A DNA stretch of 59,527 nucleotides, from the IMG/VR virus record IMGVR_UViG_3300027976_000042, positions 1 to 59,527 of that record; one strand, given 5' to 3'. Within the stretch, counting starts at the first letter, position 1, and every line of letters starts with the position of its first letter. The DNA is from a virus. Positions 16,501 through 24,090 of the stretch are shown piece after piece. A program made the position numbers and the translations under genes. The notes under the pieces were generated by a model. The model worked only from the letters and a program-made list of their open reading frames with translations. It did not search any database and was not told the origin of the DNA.

Positions 16501-16582
16501 CGGCATCTGACTTGTGAATCATGTCTGTCCCCTTGCCGGTGAAGGCCGGCAGGAGAGGGTCCGTAGTTGGGGTTGGGTCCAT
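13556..16582 (-). CDS. Fused RNA polymerase chain: beta C-terminal part plus beta' N-terminal part, 1008 aa
   Basis: Residues about 20-545 are the C-terminal part of beta. They include RLFISAKYFTQAVP (cellular MGSNMQRQAVP), GDKLSARQGAKGV (328 and 336 match the two catalytic-centre lysines), INPAALIGRVNPA, and the end GGLMNTALAGYGATEVL. From about 550 the chain continues as beta': GLFDYSIFG, VMPPAFRP, the NTVGRSVIVPDARLNM region, and the catalytic NADFDGDQMNVHVP with Asp 918, 920 and 922. It stops about 85 residues later, where beta' would go on to the bridge helix and trigger loop. The N-terminal Cys zinc site of cellular beta' is absent. Beta starts where the 789-residue gene product ends, so the two gene products must assemble. 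A phage multi-subunit polymerase is certain; its promoter specificity and partner subunits are not visible. Confidence 0.93.
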   Translation of the reverse strand: MDPTPTTDPLLPAFTGKGTDMIHKSDADYEMIGSRQMFADASNLIPGAFNMKGSRLFISAKYFTQAVPTSEQEAPLVDAYDDETGEGTSRILGRKIGLRNARKDGEVVNIGKDFIKFKGADGKTWNEELYEYFPNAKKTFVHETSLVKIGDKILAGQPIAKNNYVTPDGDLALGRNLRVAFAAAPGGSSFEDSIAVSESAARKLTSSHLAKVEVDTSRGDLVGKKRFLSMFPGRYTRDQLDKLNDNGMLKLGSVVNPGDPVALSFRPKLVTSKDSALGNLGKMMKGAFDDNSQVWEKAHEGFVTDSFSGRKGFRINIKYDAPAAVGDKLSARQGAKGVIGKVIPDNKMPVDENGDPIEIFINPAALIGRVNPAMVFEAQLGKIARKTGQRLVLKDGTDGDTLAYVKKQLLAAGVKPNETLTDQETGRKIDDVMTGVQYFMKLEHMAEGKISARDDGATDINEQPAKGGAEGAKRLGGLMNTALAGYGATEVLRDAHVYRGVDDPEIWKGITSGKPLPNPPKVPFIYKKYLNTLRAAGIRVNENDRTVSISAMTDKDVDELRPIEVNSFDTIDDKTGEPIKGGLFDYSIFGGPQQRGWGVIKLDDPIPNPVMEDSLRAILGLTSKGMRSVLSGEKPYQGGTGTKALKKALDSIDLPAAEKASLETVKATRGSARNDALKKLKAIKGLRNAGLSAGDMMISKVPVMPPAFRPAVKMGDMTIVSDSNYLYKDLLNARASYRSNREILPDADLMDERLSIYDAVKAIQGVGDPIHAETREKGIKGFLKALTGDGKGPKAGLFMSKVLGHPVNTVGRSVIVPDARLNMDQVGLPEDIAWTSYSPFTMGRMVRAGMKPNEAARQIEERTPIAKNFLLEEMKYRPAMYSRDPALHRFSIAGADPILVPGNAIRISPLVVNPFNADFDGDQMNVHVPISPEAIKEIREKMFPSKNLLSISKRKPHYIPSQEFILGLFNATKPNPKSSEVLTFKTREEAVEAYKSGAIAIDSPIKIG

Positions 16583-16682
16583 TCCAAGACCTTAGCTTAC
16601 TGACCCGTTTCTTCAAGCCTGCGGATTAAAAGGCCGTCTCCCTGAAGTTCCCCATCATCTCCTTATAGTCCCTTTCGTGAAG

Positions 16683-17105
16683 TTAGGAATAGTCCCAGAT
16701 CTTGGATGTCTGCTTTTTTGTGGGAGTCTTTGATCCGAAGCAGTGGAACCCGGTGAATGACTTCGACATCTTGACTGCATCCCAGATGAGACCTTCAGCC
16801 TCCTCTCTCCTGCGTTGCCCAAGCTCTTCCCGGTCCCGCCCATGCATCAACGCACCTTTCAAGGGCCGGTAGCCCTCAGGCGGCTCCCAGTGATCATCCT
16901 CGAGGCAAAGCTCGTTCACTCCCTTGAAGCATTTCCTGCCTTCGATGATTTCCCGCTGGCTGTCGAGCGAGATCGGTTCCTCGCCGTCCACGATGCACTC
17001 AAGGACCGAGAGGGCCCCTTGATGGTCACCCTCGTGCCACCGGTCCCGGACGTGCTCCGTGATAAACTCTCCCGAGATCGAAAATGACACTGATGCTGTG
17101 GTCAT
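16683..17105 (-). CDS. Hypothetical protein, 140 aa
   Basis: A mostly helical protein with LCLEDDHWEPPEGYRPLKG in the middle and a basic C-terminus containing KTPTKKQTSK. It overlaps the upstream stop by one base. It belongs to the block of six small genes that separates the two RNA polymerase genes. No family recognised. Confidence 0.6.
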   Translation of the reverse strand: MTTASVSFSISGEFITEHVRDRWHEGDHQGALSVLECIVDGEEPISLDSQREIIEGRKCFKGVNELCLEDDHWEPPEGYRPLKGALMHGRDREELGQRRREEAEGLIWDAVKMSKSFTGFHCFGSKTPTKKQTSKIWDYS

Positions 17106-17611
17106 CAGGCGTCAGGCTCCTTGTGTCTCCTCAGAGCTTCTGCGTGATACTCCGAACCCATGTCTGCAATCTCCCGCACAAAGGCAATTGCATCCTTGTC
17201 ATTCAGGAAGGTCTCGGATTCGTCCAGTCTTTGGATTTCGTCGCCGTTGAATAACCCCCAACCTTCTCCTGAGGCCCGAGCGTTGTCGAATTGGCAATCG
17301 GGGTCTTCTTCCGGACCTTCGTCCGGAGCCTCCATTATAATATCTGCCATCGCCTTAGTTTGGATCCCTCTTTTTAGGGCTTCCCTGTCCCTCCTCCACC
17401 GATATAGACTGACGACACTGGCAGCCGAGACTTCCTGGGACCTGGACAAATGCCAGATTTCCTCGACCTCCTCTTGTGGGAGGTTGTCGACAATGACTCC
17501 ATAGTCAGTTTCCACGGAAAACAGGCCTGTCCTCTTGTCGTGGCTAATCACAATGGCGTTGCCGAATCTTCTGCCGTCCTTGGTAAATAGTAGCTGTCCT
17601 TGATATATCAT
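17105..17611 (-). CDS. Hypothetical protein with two small phage domains, 168 aa
   Basis: Residues 1-55 (FGNAIVISHD, then VETDYGVIVDNLPQEEVEEI) resemble a common phage beta domain with an F-GN-A-I-V ... TD-x-G pattern. Residues about 108-160 (GEGWGLFNGDEIQRLDESE) resemble another recurrent phage module. The combination looks like a fusion. Function unknown. Confidence 0.6.
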   Translation of the reverse strand: MIYQGQLLFTKDGRRFGNAIVISHDKRTGLFSVETDYGVIVDNLPQEEVEEIWHLSRSQEVSAASVVSLYRWRRDREALKRGIQTKAMADIIMEAPDEGPEEDPDCQFDNARASGEGWGLFNGDEIQRLDESETFLNDKDAIAFVREIADMGSEYHAEALRRHKEPDA

Positions 17612-17635
17612 TTTTCTTTTTCTTGGGTTTTGCTT

Positions 17636-18130
17636 TTAAGGTCTCCGTATTGCCGATCCGAATTCTGGACTTTCTTCTTCTGGCAGCCCGATTGCTCTTA
17701 CCGCCTCTAGAGACATAAATACAAATTTGTTTCCATCCGTAACTGCTGCGTTGAAGATTTTGTTGAAGGCCTGAAACTTCATTCTCCAGATCACTGGGTG
17801 AAGATTTTTGAATATTTTTTCGAGATCGTCATCGATGTTTATTCTCCCGCTGCTATCTATAAACCCGTGCCTTTCTGTCTCTTCCTCTGTTAGATTTAAG
17901 CACCTAATCGTAACGTAGTCCTCCTCTGCAAATTTAATGCACGCCGAACATGGATTGCTAGACGCTATTATGTGTCTTGGGGCGCTTGTAGCCGATTCCG
18001 GCATCTTGAGCTTTTGCTTAAGTCTGGGTGAGAGTCGTCCAAACAAAATTAGCGATTCGGTTTCTCCACACCAAAAGCAGACGCTCAGTGACGGGTTTAC
18101 TCCGTGGTTTGGGTCAATAATTATATCCAT
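17636..18130 (-). CDS. Putative zinc-binding protein, 164 aa
   Basis: CFWCGE (about residues 18-23) and CSACIKF (about 61-67) give two Cys-x2-Cys pairs, as in a zinc-ribbon protein family I have seen in phages (CFFCG ... epC-x2-C). The remainder is a helical domain with IWRMKFQAFNKIFNAAVTD. It is part of the small-gene block between the polymerase genes. Confidence 0.65.
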   Translation of the reverse strand: MDIIIDPNHGVNPSLSVCFWCGETESLILFGRLSPRLKQKLKMPESATSAPRHIIASSNPCSACIKFAEEDYVTIRCLNLTEEETERHGFIDSSGRINIDDDLEKIFKNLHPVIWRMKFQAFNKIFNAAVTDGNKFVFMSLEAVRAIGLPEEESPEFGSAIRRP

Positions 18131-18157
18131 AGTCTTTGTGTTATCGTTTAGCCTTCG

Positions 18158-18649
18158 TCACCAGTCATACACTCTTAAGAGCGGTATTGTCGGGCCGTCG
18201 GCGTCAAATCTTAACCAGAAGTCTCTGACATCTTCTTCTGGTTCTCCGTGAGACCCTATCGTTATTTGAGTTCTCAGCATTGACCTGATTCTCTCCGTGC
18301 AATCCAAAACACTGTCAGGTAAATCTGTGTAACGGGTAACGTCAGAATGAACCATATAGCCATACCCAGTTTTAATCACGTCCCCGAAGTCGCTACATCC
18401 ATCTAGCGCGTCGGGACCGCTCAGGTGAGATGTAGAGAGCGTGATGACTAGGTCCACCTGTATGAGAAGTGAATCCAGGAAGTCGAACATCGATGTGAAA
18501 GGATCCTTATCACCGGGACCCATAAAGCCATAATTTCTTCTTGATGGAGGCAAAGCTGGCTCTGGAGTGGGAGGCAATTGAGCCCGGACAAGAGAAATGT
18601 GAGGGCCCTGGTCTTCCAGGTCGTCAATGTCATCGTTCAGGCCAGTCAT
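18158..18649 (-). CDS. Hypothetical protein, 163 aa
   Basis: An acidic N-terminus (MTGLNDDIDDLEDQGPH) and Pro-rich linker precede a helical domain with FLDSLLIQVDLVITLSTSHL. It overlaps the end of the upstream gene by 20 bases. No family recognised. Confidence 0.6.
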   Translation of the reverse strand: MTGLNDDIDDLEDQGPHISLVRAQLPPTPEPALPPSRRNYGFMGPGDKDPFTSMFDFLDSLLIQVDLVITLSTSHLSGPDALDGCSDFGDVIKTGYGYMVHSDVTRYTDLPDSVLDCTERIRSMLRTQITIGSHGEPEEDVRDFWLRFDADGPTIPLLRVYDW

Positions 18650-19022
18650 AGGACTTTGCCTCCTTATTCCAGCTGATCATTTGGTAGCTCACGCTGTCAA
18701 TTTCAAAAACCCTTTTGTTCTCTGTCTTCTCCGTTGCTTCATGCAGCCTGCCAACCCAGATCATTCCGAGGTCCCAATCCTCATGTCGATCGGCGCTGAC
18801 AACCACTCCGACTTGGAACCGACCATCAGGAAGTTCCTTTATCATCTCGTTGAGGGGCTCACATCCGTTCTCGTGAGGGTAGCCTCCCTCCTCCGCCAGG
18901 TAATACCCGGCGGCGGCAATGTCATCAAGGGTCTCCTCTTCGTTTTCCGAGTAAAGGAAAAACGGATGCCCATCCGATTGATTCATGTGTTCGGTCACGT
19001 CTTCTACCGTGAATTCTGGCAT
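18630..19022 (-). CDS. Acidic hypothetical protein, 130 aa
   Basis: A helical acidic protein containing YSENEEETLDDIAAAGYYLA and a later strand region around VGVVVSADRHEDWDLGMIW. The start has an A-rich leader (GACTAAAATG). Function unknown. Confidence 0.6.
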   Translation of the reverse strand: MPEFTVEDVTEHMNQSDGHPFFLYSENEEETLDDIAAAGYYLAEEGGYPHENGCEPLNEMIKELPDGRFQVGVVVSADRHEDWDLGMIWVGRLHEATEKTENKRVFEIDSVSYQMISWNKEAKSYDWPER

Positions 19023-19069
19023 TTTAGTCTAATTTATTTTTTGGTTTGTCTGGTCCTTCGGCGGCGGAA

Positions 19070-19990
19070 TTACAGAGCTTTGCCCGCTCTCCACTCTTCC
19101 ATCTCGAGATCTGAGACTCGAAACCAAGTCTGAACCCAGAATCCGTCTTCCGATCTCCTGACTTGAGCATCTTCGTCGATCAATTGTTCAGGGTCGTCGT
19201 CGAATACCCACTTTGCGAAGTCCTTTGCTTGGCATTCAGCTTCTGGTTTGTTTGCGGTAGGATCCCAAACTGAATCCAGGAAAGGGCATTCAGTCTCTCC
19301 TGAGAGGATCCTGACCAAGTCGCTTGGCCGGACTCTTCGATAATTTTCGAAATCTGCATTATCGGCTACGTGGAGACGCTCATCATAGTCGACAGCCCTC
19401 ACTCGAAATCCGGAGCACAATCTGGGAAAGGGGGTGTCAAAAGCATTTTCGTTGGCGACAAAAATGTATCCCACGAGCATAAAGCCTGAAAACGCAGAGC
19501 CGCCTCTTGATCCAGGATAGCCGGTATTTTTGATCAAGGGGATCCGAAAAGTAGGAAAGTTCCAGTCAAGCAGATCACTTGCGTAGATCATTTGATTATC
19601 GATCAAGACCTGCCGAAATTTCTCACACTCCTCATCCATCCTGCCCTTTACCGTGCCGTAAATAGAAGGCATCAGAAATCCAATGACTAAGGACGTGAGC
19701 CCTCCGTCTAACCTTGTCGCTGTTTCGCTCTCGGAAACAGACAGGTCAACCTGCCATTTTATCGGCCCATCTGCCAATCCGGAAAACGGAAAGTTAGGGA
19801 GTTTGAATTCCTCGAGAGATATGGACGCTTGATTTACCGACACGACCTTGTGGGTCTTCGATTGAAGCAAGAAGGTGCCCTGCACAGGGGAAGTCCCCTT
19901 GATTCTGACGACCCCGGGGTTGTCACAGTTTCCGCCTAGGACGATACCTAAGGATATGTCCTGAATTTTTGTTCGATGTATTTTAGCCAT
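19070..19990 (-). CDS. Hypothetical protein, 306 aa, between RNA polymerase genes
   Basis: It overlaps the stop of the beta N-terminal gene by one base, so it is probably co-translated with it. The N-terminal half is beta-rich (ISLGIVLGGNCDNPGVVRI) and the C-terminal 90 residues are acidic with FAKWVFDDDPEQLIDEDAQV. I looked for beta' C-terminal motifs and found none. Its position suggests, but does not show, a link with the polymerase. Confidence 0.65.
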   Translation of the reverse strand: MAKIHRTKIQDISLGIVLGGNCDNPGVVRIKGTSPVQGTFLLQSKTHKVVSVNQASISLEEFKLPNFPFSGLADGPIKWQVDLSVSESETATRLDGGLTSLVIGFLMPSIYGTVKGRMDEECEKFRQVLIDNQMIYASDLLDWNFPTFRIPLIKNTGYPGSRGGSAFSGFMLVGYIFVANENAFDTPFPRLCSGFRVRAVDYDERLHVADNADFENYRRVRPSDLVRILSGETECPFLDSVWDPTANKPEAECQAKDFAKWVFDDDPEQLIDEDAQVRRSEDGFWVQTWFRVSDLEMEEWRAGKAL

Positions 19991-22359
19991 TAGCCATGGA
20001 ATTTAGGGAATAGAACTCTGCGTCCATAAATCTGAGAGGGGGTCCTCCAGACTTTTTTCCCCGTCCTGGCGTCGATCAGCGGAATGAAGACCTGATTGTT
20101 CGGTCCTTTTCTCGCTGACGATATGAGCCTTTGGTCAATGCCGACCATCCCCGATTCCGGAGTCCTGACAACGTCCACCACGCCCAATTGCGACGGGTGA
20201 ACATTCCTGGCCTCAACTGGAATCGATTCGCTGCTTCCAATCCCACCTTCACCAATCTGCGTGATGCGGAATCTGGCGTCCCATAGGTCAACTGGATTGA
20301 CTCCACCGACCGCCTGAGACAGGCTGTTGCCGACTATGAGACTCTCAAGTTGCGGGGTGAAGTGCCCCGACTTCAGGCCTTTCAGCGACCCATTGTATCT
20401 TGATCGGAATAGTAGAGTCCGGCCGATCTGGCCGGCGTCTTTAGCTACCCTCTCTTCCATGAAGTCATCCACAGTGTGGAAGGCCTGGTTCGCCTTGTCG
20501 TCTCGGTCATCCACGTCGGCCTCTCCCCTATTCATGGCGAGGAGCTTGCTGGTGACGTCTACAATTGTGTCTGGTCCGAAATTGGAATGGCTATGCCCAA
20601 GATTCCTCATCGAGATCTCTGGGTCAATTTCCATCTTGCTCAGTTGCTCCACTACGATACTGGCCCTTTCTTTTGTCAGGGCGTCCCCCTTGCCTCTCGG
20701 TAAGTCTGCCTGGGCCGGGCCGAACGATGAGGTCAAGGCCGCCAACTTAGGGCGAGCGGCACCGGGGATGGAGATTAAATCCCCAGCTCCCATCTCGGTT
20801 TTTATCAGCCTCTTGACCCCACTGGGGACCGATCCCTTCAGTGTGTGAATCCTGAACCCGGAAGGTTTGTGTGTGATCCCTGAGATTCCTTTATCTTCGG
20901 AGTCCACGAAGAACTCATCAGGCACCTCTCTCATGAGAGCGGTCAGGATTACCTGCTTCTGCTTGTAATTACCGCGGTCAGATTCTTTCTTTGCGGAAAT
21001 TAGAAGGTCGACCGCCCTTGATTGAGCCGTCTTCCTTTCTGATGCCGGAGACTTTACGTCATCGCTGGTTATCCAGTTCCTGAATTCCTGAATCGTCATC
21101 GGGGTAATGTTTCCGCACTTCCACCCCGCATTGAAATTTGAAAGATACAGATCTTTTGCCTCTTGGCGATTCTTTGTCCCGAACACAATTTTGTGCTTGT
21201 CAAACTTGCCACTCCCCTGAGTGACCTGATCTATGATAAAGACTATTTCAGAGCTTAGGTCTGGGCCCAGAAATACATCCAAGTGGTCTCCGTCGGCTCC
21301 GACTGTCCCTTTGATGTAGCCGTAGTCGCATTCCATTTTAGAGCTCCACCGGGCTCCGTTGGGTGCTATCCCGGATCTGATTGAGCCTTTCGGGTTCTCG
21401 ATCGTAATCGGGAGCCCGTCGATGCGGACATGGCCTTTCGCGTAATTTCCTGCGACGGCTCGAGCGTCGGATGGATTTTTGTCGACCATCCTTCTGGCCT
21501 GAGATAGGGCGCCTTTGTTGACGCTGAAGACGTCTTTTTTTCCGGGAACCACAATCAAGGCTGCTGCGGTCTTCCGCGGCCCATCGACAGAATCTCCACT
21601 GTCTTCTGGTTCTTCGTCCGGGATAGACAGGTCATCGGCAATTGCCGCGGCCTCCATCCTCTCCCTGAATCGATTAGCCCTGGTGCCGACCACCTTGTCG
21701 AAAAATTTATCAAAAGCCTTGTCGTCGGCCCCTTTTGAGTTCTGCTCCCAGACTTTTTCCCCCCATCTTTGCTTTAGGATGTCGTCGCTGACCCCGACTC
21801 CTTTCAGAATTGGGTAGAGTTTGATCCTGGAGTTCCCAATCATTGCTCGGAAGACTCCTGTCTCCGGCTCCATAAAAACCCTCATGGACGGTCCAGTCCC
21901 GGGTTTCGGATTCACGTGGGCCTCGAGTTCTCCATTCTCTTTTCTCCTGGAGTATACCCCAGGCCGCAGCCGGGTCTGGCTTGAGACCATGTATTCAGTC
22001 CCGTTATTGATGAAGGTCCCTCTCTCTGTCAGGTATGGGACGTTTGCGACAAGATGCTTTTTCTTTGTGTCGAGGAGTTCCCCGGTCACCTTATTGATCA
22101 TCTTGAAGTCTCCCCTAAGGGGGACCGAGAGTCGACCTCCGGACATCACAGCTTTCTTCTCGGATACTGGACCGTAGTAGAGCTTGTCCTCGTCGTAACT
22201 CAGATTAGAAAGTTCGATCCTGACGTCATTGTCCTCAAGTGGGAAGCGAGTCTCAAAGGCGCTTTTGGTCCTGTCCAGTATTGACGTGCGCAAAGCGTCC
22301 GTATCGTAAAACGATCGGAGCTGTGATTCGTCAATTTCTTGGATCTTGTCGCCGTTCAT
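19990..22359 (-). CDS. RNA polymerase beta subunit, N-terminal part, with inserted pyrophosphatase-like domain, 789 aa
   Basis: Beta signatures are NVPYLTERGTFINNGTEYMV and then SSQTRLRPGVY near 107-136, LLAMNRGEADVDDRDD near 606-621 (fork-region GE-x-x-DD-x-D), SQAVGGVNPVDLW near 681, IGEGGIG, and VEARNVHPSQLGVVDVVRTP near 715-733. The chain ends where cellular beta continues with the IPFLEHDD block; that block begins the 1008-residue protein. Residues about 250-535 are an insertion. Its first half has YGYIKGTV and GADGDHLDVFLGPD (about 354-367), which fit the family I pyrophosphatase signature D-G-D-x-x-D-V and the phage 'InPase' domain. Its second half (about 447-520) contains GISGITHKPSGFRIH, another phage module. 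Whether the insert is catalytic is inference. Confidence 0.93.
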   Translation of the reverse strand: MNGDKIQEIDESQLRSFYDTDALRTSILDRTKSAFETRFPLEDNDVRIELSNLSYDEDKLYYGPVSEKKAVMSGGRLSVPLRGDFKMINKVTGELLDTKKKHLVANVPYLTERGTFINNGTEYMVSSQTRLRPGVYSRRKENGELEAHVNPKPGTGPSMRVFMEPETGVFRAMIGNSRIKLYPILKGVGVSDDILKQRWGEKVWEQNSKGADDKAFDKFFDKVVGTRANRFRERMEAAAIADDLSIPDEEPEDSGDSVDGPRKTAAALIVVPGKKDVFSVNKGALSQARRMVDKNPSDARAVAGNYAKGHVRIDGLPITIENPKGSIRSGIAPNGARWSSKMECDYGYIKGTVGADGDHLDVFLGPDLSSEIVFIIDQVTQGSGKFDKHKIVFGTKNRQEAKDLYLSNFNAGWKCGNITPMTIQEFRNWITSDDVKSPASERKTAQSRAVDLLISAKKESDRGNYKQKQVILTALMREVPDEFFVDSEDKGISGITHKPSGFRIHTLKGSVPSGVKRLIKTEMGAGDLISIPGAARPKLAALTSSFGPAQADLPRGKGDALTKERASIVVEQLSKMEIDPEISMRNLGHSHSNFGPDTIVDVTSKLLAMNRGEADVDDRDDKANQAFHTVDDFMEERVAKDAGQIGRTLLFRSRYNGSLKGLKSGHFTPQLESLIVGNSLSQAVGGVNPVDLWDARFRITQIGEGGIGSSESIPVEARNVHPSQLGVVDVVRTPESGMVGIDQRLISSARKGPNNQVFIPLIDARTGKKVWRTPSQIYGRRVLFPKFHG
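21070..21447 (-). other. Pyrophosphatase-like domain inserted in RNA polymerase beta
   Basis: This segment codes for residues about 305-430 of the beta N-terminal protein. The order Y-G-Y-I, three bases of loop, then D-G-D-H-L-D-V matches the substrate-metal site of soluble inorganic pyrophosphatases, with His replacing the usual Pro. DKHKIVFG and a helix with AKDLYLSNFNAGW follow, as in the stand-alone phage domain. The larger insertion spans roughly 20755-21612. Confidence 0.75.
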
Positions 22360-22379
22360 AGCTGCCAGCGTGCTGAAGC

Positions 22380-23393
22380 TTAGCCTGTGATGGGCAGGGG
22401 ATGGGCGTCAACTCCGATATCCATGAGGTCCTCTTCTAGGCCCAAAGATACCTCATCTGAATCTTCCCTGGCGGATTCCCCAATTTCTTGCTCCCGAGAG
22501 TCATTGGACCTCCGGGAAAATTCTTGAAGATTGAGGGCTATCAGTGTGTTTTGCAGAACCGATGCTGCGCCCTTCATAGACCGAGCTTCGCCGATCGACA
22601 CACTGGACATCAACAAGTCTGGATTTTTCTCTCGGAATTGTTTCCGGTTTTCGCTGATGTAAAGGTCGTCGAGGTCCCGCTCTTTTTGGAGCCTGCTCCT
22701 GTGCGTCAGAATTCCTGCCGCCACGGTAGTCAGGACCATCCCCCCAACCGCGAAGTCAGTGGCCCTGGAGAATTTATCCCCAAAGGACATAACGGCAGCT
22801 TTCCTTGAAGGCTCGGAACCCGAACCAGTTATCTTGTCGAGCCCCCCTTTTACAATATTTGGGAGATCGGATACTGAATCTGATACCTCATCTGACACCT
22901 CATCGACCACGTCCCTCTGAGGGACGCTCTCCTGCCCCCGGGTATGGGTGATCTTGTCCAGGTGCCTTGACTTCACAGTCCGAATTTCTCTCTCGAGCTG
23001 AGATTTCTCTCGGTTGTCCAGGTAGTTCGAAAGGATAGTGTAAGTTGCGACCCCGGGCAATGTCATTGCGGCAATTGAAACCGGGAGGTCCCAGGTTACG
23101 GGTCCTCGCGGAACTCCACCAAACCAGCCCCCCTCGGCAGAGAAGGTTTTCGACGCGACCTTTCGGCCCTCTTCCTGATCACCTTGTTGGGCCTCGGAGG
23201 CTGATCTCGCCTCAATTTTAGGAGCCGAGAGGAACTTCTTTCGGTTCCTCTCTTCCAGCTCTCCTCTGACGTCCGAGACCGCCTTCACCCCGAGCGCGAT
23301 TGCCACTCCTTTTGCGGCCGAAATGGTTCCGTATCTTGCGAGCCTGTCTTTGACTAGGCTGTAGACTCCGAGTCTGGGTTGGGAATTGGGCAT
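22380..23393 (-). CDS. Membrane or virion-associated protein, 337 aa
   Basis: Two hydrophobic segments (about residues 105-125, VSIAAMTLPGVATYTILSNY, and 214-232, FAVGGMVLTTVAAGILTH) are separated by a charged helix and an acidic stretch containing DEVSDEVSDSVSDL. The C-terminus is acidic. It starts 28 bases after the upstream stop and lies immediately before the beta N-terminal gene. Three consecutive proteins of this type precede the polymerase, which would suit an ejected or inner-virion role, but this is inference. Confidence 0.6.
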   Translation of the reverse strand: MPNSQPRLGVYSLVKDRLARYGTISAAKGVAIALGVKAVSDVRGELEERNRKKFLSAPKIEARSASEAQQGDQEEGRKVASKTFSAEGGWFGGVPRGPVTWDLPVSIAAMTLPGVATYTILSNYLDNREKSQLEREIRTVKSRHLDKITHTRGQESVPQRDVVDEVSDEVSDSVSDLPNIVKGGLDKITGSGSEPSRKAAVMSFGDKFSRATDFAVGGMVLTTVAAGILTHRSRLQKERDLDDLYISENRKQFREKNPDLLMSSVSIGEARSMKGAASVLQNTLIALNLQEFSRRSNDSREQEIGESAREDSDEVSLGLEEDLMDIGVDAHPLPITG

Positions 23394-23420
23394 CGTAATG
23401 AATTGCTGGTTACTGGTTGC

Positions 23421-24089
23421 TCAAGCATCACCCTCTGGTCTGGTTGAGTCAACCGACTTGGGACCGGATCTTTTGAGCTTACGCCTGTCCACAACATCGA
23501 TTCTCTCCCTTTTCACCGCCGCCTCCGCTACGTCTCCCGTCCGGAGAACTATGATAGCCCGATAACCAAGCGGGGCGTTAGGGTCCAGAATAATGACCGG
23601 TGGAGCATCTTCCATGACCACGATCCTTTTTGATTTTGGGTGGCAGATGGTTTCAATCTCCTTTGAGTAAGCTGCGGCGTCCTCCGGTTTTGCCAAGTCA
23701 AAGACCACCGTCCTGATCTTCGCGTAATGCCTTACTACCTTCTCCTCTGTGTTTCTCGGACCGGGAAGAATGCCGTTGGTTGGGTCGGTTTGGACTTTGT
23801 TGAACTCCCCTGCGCCAAACCCTTCTTCTGGCTCGGCCTGATCTCGGGTTTTTTCAGGGTCTTCTTCGGCCTCGTCAAAATGGCTGTCAAAGCTGGTCGC
23901 AAATACGCTTTTGCCTCCAATAGGCGGGGGCCCTTCGGCCCTGTCAGCTTCTTTGGCTTCCTGGGGCTGAGAGCCCGATCCTTCGAGGTCTTCTTCTAGC
24001 AAGTCAGTCAGCATCCCTCGAAGCTCAGGCGGCATCTCGTGGTCGGCTTCCTGGTTCCCACCTTCTGTATCAAGTTGATCCTGCGTCAT
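23421..24089 (-). CDS. Acidic hypothetical protein, 222 aa
   Basis: I start at ATG 24089 (MTQDQLDTEGGNQEAD), where TGAGATG joins it to the upstream stop. An ATG at 24119 in the same frame is possible. The first 110 residues are acidic and low complexity, and the rest forms a globular domain with IRTVVFDLAKPEDAAAY and VIILDPNAPLGYRAIIVLR. The C-terminus is basic. No family recognised. Confidence 0.6.
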   Translation of the reverse strand: MTQDQLDTEGGNQEADHEMPPELRGMLTDLLEEDLEGSGSQPQEAKEADRAEGPPPIGGKSVFATSFDSHFDEAEEDPEKTRDQAEPEEGFGAGEFNKVQTDPTNGILPGPRNTEEKVVRHYAKIRTVVFDLAKPEDAAAYSKEIETICHPKSKRIVVMEDAPPVIILDPNAPLGYRAIIVLRTGDVAEAAVKRERIDVVDRRKLKRSGPKSVDSTRPEGDA

Positions 24090-24090
24090 C

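Noticed and set aside
16583-16682. Tiny ORF (MMGNFRETAF) after AAGGAG in the gap before the fused polymerase gene
   Set aside because: Ten codons only. Extending it needs a frameshift at CTTTTAA, for which there is no support.
19070-19990. The 306-residue protein as the missing beta' C-terminal part
   Set aside because: No bridge-helix, trigger-loop or conserved Gly/Arg motifs of beta' are present, and it is too short.
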